The translations under genes were made by a program, and so were the position numbers. From the NCBI GenBank assembly GCA_964486145.1, contig CAZAMT010000040.1, forward strand, positions 1 through 20,653: 20,653 nucleotides of DNA, written 5' to 3'. Positions 14,257 to 20,653 of this stretch are shown here, piece by piece; position 1 is the first letter of the stretch, and each line of letters begins with the position of its first letter. The notes beneath the pieces are model-generated. The model was not told the origin of the DNA. It was given only the letters and a program-made list of their open reading frames with translations, and made no database searches. This stretch comes from CAZAMT01 sp964486145 (lineage in GTDB: Bacteria > Bacteroidota > Bacteroidia > Bacteroidales > JAAAOM01).

Positions 14257-14895
14257 CTAATATTTGGATGGACCGGATTTCTGTTTCATTAATTGTTCTT
14301 TTAGCTTTTTAACCTCATCGTAGTGCTTTACAACCATTTGTTCCTTATCCATGCGGGCTTTATTTCTGTATTCATCATGGATTGACTTTAATTCATTCAG
14401 TTCGTTTTTGGTCTTGACAGTAATGGAATTGTTTCGTTTGTACAGTACCACTCCAAACCCTAACAAACCTCCCAGTGCCAGGATAATTATCCACATCAGA
14501 CTGTTATAGTAGGTCTTATCAAGTTGTATGCCTAAAATCGACAGACTGTTTTTTGTGCGAATGGCTTCAGTCAGCTCTGTTTTGGTTTTCTGAAGTTGCG
14601 CCTGCAATGTATCTATGGTTTTATTCTTTTCTGAAACGGCTGCTTTGTTTTGCGCATTCTCCTTGTGGACGGCATGCAGAGAATCACGTATGTTTTTCTT
14701 TAATTTCTGAATATACGGGATTTTAATTACCTTATATTCATTGTAAACATTGGCATCATCAATCACATATTCAAGTTGGGCTTCTACGGTTCCGGTATCA
14801 AGAATTGCACTGTTTTTTGAGCTTTGAGCAATCAAAACATCCTTTGAAATAGGAAAAAGCAACAAAGTTGCAAGAAAGAAAAAAATCATTCTCAT
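14257..14895 (-). CDS. Exported coiled-coil protein with a central-to-C-terminal TM helix (Bacteroidota-specific)
   Basis: The 212-residue protein has a signal peptide (about 1-24, ending VLIAQ). A conserved block follows (about 38-75: VEAQLEYVIDDANVYNEYKVIK and IQKLKKNIRDSL). A first coiled coil (about 76-114) leads to SLSILGIQLDKTYYN (117-131) and one transmembrane helix (about 132-152). A second charged coiled coil occupies about 160-206. I recall the same layout in flavobacterial proteins that databases often label tRNA (guanine-N1)-methyltransferase. No methyltransferase (SPOUT) motif is visible here, so that name should not be carried over. The topology suggests a periplasmic coil and a cytoplasmic coil linked through the inner membrane. 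Its job is unknown. It follows the antiporter gene on the same strand by 90 bases. Confidence 0.8.
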   Translation of the reverse strand: MRMIFFFLATLLLFPISKDVLIAQSSKNSAILDTGTVEAQLEYVIDDANVYNEYKVIKIPYIQKLKKNIRDSLHAVHKENAQNKAAVSEKNKTIDTLQAQLQKTKTELTEAIRTKNSLSILGIQLDKTYYNSLMWIIILALGGLLGFGVVLYKRNNSITVKTKNELNELKSIHDEYRNKARMDKEQMVVKHYDEVKKLKEQLMKQKSGPSKY

Positions 14896-14985
14896 GACTA
14901 TTCGGTTTTTTCTGTTACATTAAATTTACCATGTAACGTACTTAATGAATTAAAAATTGCTTGTTTACACCGGTTTGTTACAAAA

Positions 14986-16980
14986 TCATTGAGTTTTATT
15001 CACTTCAGGGGTAAACAGTTCAATTGCATCAGCAATTTTTTCAGGATTTCCAAGAATATATGCTATGTCTCCTCTTTTAAAAATTGTATTGCGCCCCGGG
15101 TGCTGAAGAATTTTCTCCCCACGCTTGATTGCAACCAGGGTAATTTCATATGTTTTTCGTAAGTCGATTTCCAAAACCGATTTGTCAACCAGTTTTGAAT
15201 CATCATCTATTTTAATTGCAGATATTTCGATGTTAGGGAGCTCATTTAATAATGATGATTTCCCTTTCTCATTTGTTTTATCACGGAAAATACCATAATA
15301 ATCATTTCTGATTTTTGCAACCGCCTGGTTTATATCTCTTCGCGGTATCAATAAGCGGCCAAGCACTCTTTCAAACATTTCAATGGCCGTTTCAAACTCT
15401 TCCGGTATAACCTGATCCGCACCAAGCTTATACAATTCTTCTATATCTTCAACCTGCTTGGTTCGCACAATGATGTACACGTGTTTATTTAATCCCCTTA
15501 TTTTGTCAATTATGGCCATACTGGTGATGAGGTTACCGACAGAAACCACCACTATTTCTGCAGTTTCAATGTAAGCTTTTTGCAAAATAGGTTCGTTTAC
15601 AGCATCTCCGTATATCACGGTCTCACCTTTTTTTTGTTTTTCACGAACAATGCCAGGATCAAAAATTACCGAAACATAAGGTATGTCCAAATATTTCGAC
15701 ATAACTGAAAGGCTTAATGCCCTTGAATCTTTTCCTATAATGACAATGTGATTTTTTTGCTCTGGAATATCTATCTCCTTTAGTGGGAACAGCCCTTCAA
15801 CAAGAAACGTTGGAAGAGGTAATTTTAGAAGCGTGTTGGCCAGGGGTGATGATATGTAAATTAGAAAAGGTGACAGTGACATGGTGATAACAGCCACCGC
15901 CAGAAATAGTTGGTAGTAGAAACCGGTTATGATGGCATAATCGAAACCAACTTTGGCAAGAATAAATGAGAATTCTCCAACCTGACTTAAAGCCAGACCT
16001 ACAAGAACTGTTCCTCTGAAGGTATGGCCAAGAATAAAACCGGTGCCCCCGGCAATGATTGTTTTTACCACAATAACAATTGCAATTGTGCCGACAACTA
16101 TCCAGAAGTGCTCAAAAACAAAGCTTAGGTCCAAAAGCATCCCGATGGAAACAAAAAAGAAACTTGTAAATGTATCTTTAAACGGTATTAAATGGCCAAA
16201 TGCATTGTGACTGTATTCCGATTCAGAGATCATAAGCCCGGCAAGGAAGGCGCCGAATGCAAGTGACATACCAAGTTGATACGTCAACAGAGCAACAGAC
16301 AGACAGATTAAAAGAATGCTCATCAGGAACAATTCCTGGTTTTTTGTAAGTGCAATTAAATGCAATAGTTTGGGCATAAGCCATTTATTACCAATGTAAA
16401 CAAAGCCAATGATTAATACCGCTTTGATGGCCAGGGATAAGAACTCATTTCCAGCACCCGACGACTCACCTGCCAAAATGGGGGGCAATAAAAGGAGTGG
16501 AATCAGTATAATATCTTGAAAAATAAGTATTCCAACTACGGTTCGCCCATAATTGGAAGTTATTTCCGAACGCTCCTGAAGTAATTTTAAAACCACGGCA
16601 GTGCTGCTTAAAGCTGTCAGAAATCCAATAAACAGTGCCGTATTCCAGTTTAAACCATACATTCTTGAGATGAATGTTGTAATTAATGCTGTGAAGCTCA
16701 ATTGAAGGAAACCGCCGAAAAAAACAATCCTGCGAATTCGAAGTAAATGTTTTAGTGAAAATTCCAGACCGATAGTAAATAACAGCAAAACAACACCAAT
16801 TTCTGCAATTACTTCGATCTCATGAGGCGAGTGGATAATGGCCAATAAATGCGGACCAGCAACAATACCGGTTAACAGGTATCCAACAATGGCAGGCACC
16901 TTAATTTTTGTAAAGAGAAAATTTACGAATGTTGACAGGGCAAAAATGATGACAATGTCCCTTAAAATTAATATCTCCAT
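14986..16980 (-). CDS. KefB/CPA2-type cation:proton antiporter with TrkA-N and TrkA-C domains
   Basis: This 664-residue inner-membrane transporter exchanges K+ or Na+ for H+. The N-terminal Na+/H+-exchanger domain (about 1-385) has roughly twelve helices. It includes VPAIVGYLLTGIVAGP (28-43), FTIGLEFS (68-75), the family's Q155-D156 ion site, AFGAFLAGLMIS (241-252) and LSQVGEFSFILA (331-342). A TrkA-N (RCK) domain spans about 408-525 and a TrkA-C domain about 580-660. The Rossmann loop reads IIGKDSRA (414-421) instead of GxGxxG, although the acidic residue after the second strand (D441) and the GDA motif (458-460) remain. Nucleotide gating may therefore be changed or lost. The gene is divergent from the efflux genes. 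KefB, RosB and YbaL types cannot be separated by eye. Confidence 0.92.
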   Translation of the reverse strand: MEILILRDIVIIFALSTFVNFLFTKIKVPAIVGYLLTGIVAGPHLLAIIHSPHEIEVIAEIGVVLLLFTIGLEFSLKHLLRIRRIVFFGGFLQLSFTALITTFISRMYGLNWNTALFIGFLTALSSTAVVLKLLQERSEITSNYGRTVVGILIFQDIILIPLLLLPPILAGESSGAGNEFLSLAIKAVLIIGFVYIGNKWLMPKLLHLIALTKNQELFLMSILLICLSVALLTYQLGMSLAFGAFLAGLMISESEYSHNAFGHLIPFKDTFTSFFFVSIGMLLDLSFVFEHFWIVVGTIAIVIVVKTIIAGGTGFILGHTFRGTVLVGLALSQVGEFSFILAKVGFDYAIITGFYYQLFLAVAVITMSLSPFLIYISSPLANTLLKLPLPTFLVEGLFPLKEIDIPEQKNHIVIIGKDSRALSLSVMSKYLDIPYVSVIFDPGIVREKQKKGETVIYGDAVNEPILQKAYIETAEIVVVSVGNLITSMAIIDKIRGLNKHVYIIVRTKQVEDIEELYKLGADQVIPEEFETAIEMFERVLGRLLIPRRDINQAVAKIRNDYYGIFRDKTNEKGKSSLLNELPNIEISAIKIDDDSKLVDKSVLEIDLRKTYEITLVAIKRGEKILQHPGRNTIFKRGDIAYILGNPEKIADAIELFTPEVNKTQ

Positions 16981-17203
16981 ATGGTGCTAAAAAGTTTATG
17001 TGCTAAATTTACAAAGCAAAATTGAATTTTACTCTTATTTCTCACTTTTTGGTTAGAATGGTTCATTTAAATGAATTAATTTGCATGAAATTAAATTCTT
17101 AATGGTGTGATTTTTGTAAATTAGAACATTTTAAGAAGAATTTCCGTTGGAGGATTCAGATAAACTTACGCTTTACATTATATTGAAACACAAATAAGAA
17201 AGA
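16981..17203. promoter_or_regulatory. Divergent promoter region with a 14-bp palindrome
   Basis: This 223-bp AT-rich spacer separates the antiporter from the efflux genes. It holds the perfect palindrome TTCATTTAAATGAA at 17062-17075, which could be an operator for either side. No exact TAnnTTTG element was found; TTAATTTG near 17074-17082 is only one base off. A palindrome this short and AT-rich can occur by chance. Confidence 0.3.
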
Positions 17204-18427
17204 ATGACAAGACGGAGAAAGAAAATGGCCCTCATTGTTTTTGTGGTTGCACTAATAGCGCTTGGATTAACATACGCTACATTAAAATTTGTAATGCCTG
17301 CCGAGTTGCAGGAGGAAAAATTAGCAATTAGCCAGGTTGAAAGAGGGATTGTGATGCAAACGCTGGAAGCAAAGGGCATTGTGGAACCGCAGCAGGAAGT
17401 ACTTATAAATAGCCCGACCAACAGTACATTACAACGAATTCTTAATGAACCCGGGAGACATGTTAAAAAAGGACAGGTAATTTTAACGCTCGACCGGCAG
17501 CCAGTTTTGGATGAAATTGATAACATTGAGGCTCAAATTGAGATGAAAAAAAACACCCTTGAAAAAAATATTTTGAATGCCCATAGCACAAGAGTGGATT
17601 TGGAATATAATGTAGAAATGAAAAAGCTGAGAATAGCATCCATCAAATCGCAATTGGCTGATGAACAGCAATTGCTTGAAGTTGGAGGAATATCTCCTGC
17701 AAATGTTGATAAAACCCGCCAGGCGCTGGTTTCAGCAGAGAAAGATTTAGAAATGATTCAGCAAAAAAACCGCATCCGACTCCAACAACTTGCTGCAGAG
17801 CAGGAAGGTCTGCGATTACAAATCGAAATGGAGGAAAAGAAATTGAATAGCCAAAAGGCTTTGCTTGAACAGATGTTTGTTAAAGCACCTTCATCAGGAA
17901 TTATTTTGAGTATTACCAAAAAAGCTGGTGAAAAAGTAAAAATAGATGATTTGCTCGTGACCATGTCTGATTTATCATCATTTAAAATCATTGGATCACT
18001 GGAAGAAAACAAAGCTGATTTTGTAAATACCGGTAAAATGGTAATGGCCATTGTTGATAATCAAAACCGGTTAACCGGAAAAATTGGAAACATACGGCCA
18101 AGAATCGAAAACAACATGATTCAGTTTGATGTATTTCTGGATCAGTCCAACCACCAAAAACTAATTCCCAATATGCGGATTGATTTGTTGCTTGTAAAAA
18201 GTCAGAAAGACAGTGTGTTAAGAGTTCGAAGAGGCCCTGCCATTGAGAAAAGCGGAAATCAAAAACTGTATGTAAAGGAAGGTGATCGAGCTTTTATAAA
18301 GCAAGTTGAACTGGGAGTAAAGGGACTTGATTATGTCGAAATAAAGTCGGGTCTGCAGGAAGGAGATAAAATAATAACTTCCGATGTTTCAACTTTCCGC
18401 AAAAAGAAAGTCATTGAAATACAATAA
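17204..18427 (+). CDS. HlyD/MacA-like periplasmic adaptor (membrane fusion protein)
   Basis: This 407-residue adaptor bridges an inner-membrane pump and a TolC-type exit channel. A basic start and one transmembrane anchor (about 8-30) precede the first half of a biotinyl-lipoyl hammerhead (about 60-97: GIVEPQQEVLINSP, VKKGQVILTLD). A long alpha-helical hairpin follows (about 100-225). Then come the second lipoyl half (about 226-253: VKAPSSGIILSITKKAGEKV), a beta-barrel domain (about 258-340) and a membrane-proximal domain at the C-terminus (LGVKGLDYVEIKSGLQEGDKII). The long hairpin and closing domain resemble MacA/RND adaptors. A TolC-family gene follows after 66 bases, but no ABC or RND transporter gene adjoins. 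Confidence 0.9.
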   Translation: MTRRRKKMALIVFVVALIALGLTYATLKFVMPAELQEEKLAISQVERGIVMQTLEAKGIVEPQQEVLINSPTNSTLQRILNEPGRHVKKGQVILTLDRQPVLDEIDNIEAQIEMKKNTLEKNILNAHSTRVDLEYNVEMKKLRIASIKSQLADEQQLLEVGGISPANVDKTRQALVSAEKDLEMIQQKNRIRLQQLAAEQEGLRLQIEMEEKKLNSQKALLEQMFVKAPSSGIILSITKKAGEKVKIDDLLVTMSDLSSFKIIGSLEENKADFVNTGKMVMAIVDNQNRLTGKIGNIRPRIENNMIQFDVFLDQSNHQKLIPNMRIDLLLVKSQKDSVLRVRRGPAIEKSGNQKLYVKEGDRAFIKQVELGVKGLDYVEIKSGLQEGDKIITSDVSTFRKKKVIEIQ

Positions 18428-18493
18428 TCAGTTTGCATTATTAATGGTCATATGAACATTCCAAAAATGTTTCAAAAAAATTCATAGGTAAAT

Positions 18494-20026
18494 ATGAGAT
18501 TTAGTAAAATGCGTTTTGCAGTTGCAGTCTTTTTTTTAATTTCACCCTATATAAATGCACTATCACAGAATACCAATGACACAATATCAAGCAATGTAGT
18601 CATACCAACCACACCAACTACATTAACCTTAAAAAACGTTGTTTCACTTGCGGTTAAGTTCTCTTCTTCAGCAAAATATGCCCAAAACCAAAATGTGAAT
18701 GCGTATTGGCGCTGGAAAAATTTCAAAACGAAATTCAGACCGCAGCTAGAGTTGGAAAGTGATTTCCCGATTTACACGAACGCGACAAAAGGCATCACGC
18801 AACCCGATGGTACCAAAAAATTTATTCCTGTTTCAAATCTTGAAAATACCGGAAGAATTTCATTGACCCAATCTATTCCCCAACTGGGCACCTACATATC
18901 CGCTTCAAGTTCAATTGATCGATTCGAGGATTTAAATTCCGGAGATGTGCAGTATTCAGGAAGCCCTTTTCAGATTGGTATTTACCAGCCCATTTTTGCG
19001 TTTAACTGGAACAAATGGCAAAAAAAGACGGAACCTTTAATTTATGAAGAATCTCAGCGTAATTATGTGGAAACCATTGAAGAGATATCGAGAAATGCCA
19101 CCTACCGCTTTTTCCGCTACTTAAGATATCAGACCAATTATCAACTGGCACAGTCAAACTTAAAAAACAGCCAGGATAACCTTCGGATAGCCGAAATGAA
19201 ACAAAAACTGGGGAGAATATCTGAAAATGATTTTGCACGCATCAAATTATCTGTATACAATGCCCGCAAGGATTTGAATGAAGCCCAAATGCAATTAAAG
19301 AATGCTGATTTTGAATTGAAATCATACACAGGCCTGGAGCAATCCGAGGATATCGAGCTGGTGATACCTGTAAACATGGTATTATTTGAAATTGATTCGG
19401 ACAAGGCACTGAATGAAGCTCTCGATAACAGGAAAGAACCATTACGGTCGGAGCGCAGGCTTATCACGGCAGAAAGGGAACTGGTAAGGGCCAAGCGCAA
19501 TAACGGGCCACAAATTGTTGTTCGAGGGAACTATGGTATTTCGAAAAGTGCACCAAATTTTTCAGATGTATACGATGAAACTCTTCCCCAACGCGAACTG
19601 GAATTAACATTTCAGATTCCCATCCTCGACTGGGGGAGGTCAGCATCGGAGGTAAAGCTTGCTGAATCAAATAAGCAATTGGTAGTGTATGATGTAGAGC
19701 AGGATTTGAAAGATTTTAAAAGAGAGGTAACTGTGCAGGTTGAACAGTTTAGCTTGCTTAAAGATCAACTAACCACAGTGAGAGAGGCAGATGAAGTCGC
19801 TGAGAACGGATACGAAATTGCCTTGAAGAAATTCCAGAACGGTGAAATTAGCATAACCGAATTAAATATTGCTCTTGCCGAAAGAGAAAAGGCAAAACGT
19901 GACTATATCAATTCATTGGAGGATTACTGGATTGCTTATTACAATCTTCGGATTTTAACCCTGTACGACTTTGAAGTCAACGGGAAAATAACCTACAACA
20001 ACCCGTTGCTGGAGTCAGTGGATTAA
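18494..20026 (+). CDS. TolC-family outer membrane efflux protein
   Basis: The 510-residue product is an outer-membrane factor that trimerises into an exit duct for efflux or type I secretion. A signal peptide (about 1-25, ending NALSQ) precedes two related OEP repeats. The first contains LTLKNVVSLAVKFSSSAKYA (44-63) and FRPQLELESDFPIY. Long helices such as NLKNSQDNLRIAEMKQKLGR and a second repeat with REPLRSERRLITAERELVRA and LPQRELELTFQIPILDWGRS follow. The last helix carries ALKKFQNGEISITELNIALAEREKA. These NL/G-E-I-S helix-turn motifs are typical of the family. It pairs with the upstream adaptor. Its stop lies only seven bases from the stop of the convergent minus-strand gene, with no terminator visible between. 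Confidence 0.92.
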   Translation: MRFSKMRFAVAVFFLISPYINALSQNTNDTISSNVVIPTTPTTLTLKNVVSLAVKFSSSAKYAQNQNVNAYWRWKNFKTKFRPQLELESDFPIYTNATKGITQPDGTKKFIPVSNLENTGRISLTQSIPQLGTYISASSSIDRFEDLNSGDVQYSGSPFQIGIYQPIFAFNWNKWQKKTEPLIYEESQRNYVETIEEISRNATYRFFRYLRYQTNYQLAQSNLKNSQDNLRIAEMKQKLGRISENDFARIKLSVYNARKDLNEAQMQLKNADFELKSYTGLEQSEDIELVIPVNMVLFEIDSDKALNEALDNRKEPLRSERRLITAERELVRAKRNNGPQIVVRGNYGISKSAPNFSDVYDETLPQRELELTFQIPILDWGRSASEVKLAESNKQLVVYDVEQDLKDFKREVTVQVEQFSLLKDQLTTVREADEVAENGYEIALKKFQNGEISITELNIALAEREKAKRDYINSLEDYWIAYYNLRILTLYDFEVNGKITYNNPLLESVD

Positions 20027-20033
20027 TATATTA

Positions 20034-20651
20034 TTAAAATACCATTACAAGGCCAATTTGATCCGGGGTTAAAAATACATCCCAGGAAATTTGATTACTG
20101 AAAGATAGACGGTGACTTCTTTGCACCGTGTACAAAACAAAATCAAAAACAAAAAGAAAAGCACCCTGAAGCATGATCGAATTGCCGTAGCCTGCAAGTA
20201 GATGTTTGTTTTTTTCTTTCGATTTAGAACGGTGCCCGAGATAGTATCCAAGTCCCATGTATCCGATGTCAAGACCGGTATTTATCAAAAGAATATTTTC
20301 AAATGTTTTGTGTTTCTTTAGCATTTCCGATGGGGTGAGTGCTAAAATGTCGGTATTTATTGCATTGATCAATCCGAATCCTGCAATTCCCAAATTCACT
20401 GTATTCCAGAAAAAATTCATTTGATGAAAGTATTTCATTTTTCCCGTTGAACGAGCCCAGCCAAAGCTTCCAATCGCCATGTTTGACAAAGCCCAGGATC
20501 CCAGAACATACATCCCGGTTTTGTTGTTTTGAAGACTTTTGGTATAAAATTCCTCATCGGACTGGCCAAATAGTATATTGGCCGAAAAAACGAATATAAA
20601 TACAAGTAAAGCTTGCTTTAGGGTGGCTTTTTGCCATAGTTCTGTTTTCAT
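20034..20651 (-). CDS. Membrane protein of unknown function, signal peptide plus four TM segments
   Basis: This 205-residue protein begins with a signal-like segment (about 1-30, ending NILFGQ). Four hydrophobic segments follow at about 46-65, 82-100, 116-138 and 155-176, and several contain small-residue patterns (GSWALSNMAIGSFGWA, LGIAGFGLINA, LDIGYMGLGYYLGH). The C-terminal part (about 177-205) is less hydrophobic. I do not recognise a characterised family. Similar small four-helix proteins occur as hypothetical genes across Bacteroidota. The ATG at 20651 is two bases from the window edge, so an upstream start cannot be excluded, but the signal peptide looks complete. It converges on the TolC-family gene. 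Confidence 0.7.
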   Translation of the reverse strand: MKTELWQKATLKQALLVFIFVFSANILFGQSDEEFYTKSLQNNKTGMYVLGSWALSNMAIGSFGWARSTGKMKYFHQMNFFWNTVNLGIAGFGLINAINTDILALTPSEMLKKHKTFENILLINTGLDIGYMGLGYYLGHRSKSKEKNKHLLAGYGNSIMLQGAFLFVFDFVLYTVQRSHRLSFSNQISWDVFLTPDQIGLVMVF

Positions 20652-20653
20652 GT

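Overview
The window looks like a chromosomal segment from a member of the Bacteroidota, probably a Bacteroidales/Marinilabiliales-like or flavobacterial relative. The evidence is an AT-rich sequence with weak Shine-Dalgarno signals, signal peptides ending in the S-x-A-Q style, a DUF3127 protein, a PD40/SPOR envelope protein, a flavobacterial-type coiled-coil membrane protein, and one exact TAnnTTTG -7 element upstream of clpS. I saw no tRNA, rRNA, CRISPR array, insertion sequence or prophage gene. The genus cannot be fixed from the sequence alone.

Layout. Positions 2-3415 hold a tightly packed plus-strand run: the tail of an unidentified gene, a DJ-1/PfpI-family protein whose nucleophile cysteine is replaced by serine, PfkB-type 6-phosphofructokinase, and a DNA polymerase X with a PHP nuclease domain. 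A P2-type cation ATPase follows (3541-6225), then a spacer with two copies of a 22-bp repeat. Next is a cluster of exported proteins (6363-8534): a small beta-rich outer-membrane-like protein and two tandem formylglycine-enzyme-like (SUMF1) proteins that lack the catalytic cysteines. From 8634 to 10016 the minus strand carries a probable N-terminal remnant of a GNAT acetyltransferase, a DUF3127 OB-fold-like protein with an SSB-like acidic tip, and an FKBP-type prolyl isomerase lipoprotein with its own terminator.

The plus strand then encodes a TPR/PD40/SPOR envelope protein (10317-12191) and a clpS-nfeD-floA operon (12335-14114). That operon has two adjacent perfect palindromes on its promoter and leader and ends in a strong bidirectional terminator. 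On the minus strand are a signal peptide/coiled coil/TM protein and a KefB-type cation:proton antiporter with a degenerate Rossmann glycine motif. Divergent from the antiporter are a membrane fusion protein and a TolC-family outer membrane factor, with no inner-membrane pump beside them. The window closes with a minus-strand membrane protein of unknown function.

Most of the content is core envelope, ion-transport and housekeeping material, and I found no clear new defence or mobile system. The best leads are the palindromes controlling clpS-nfeD-floA and the SSB-like tail on DUF3127. The SPOR-for-OmpA envelope protein and several family members with altered active-site residues are next.
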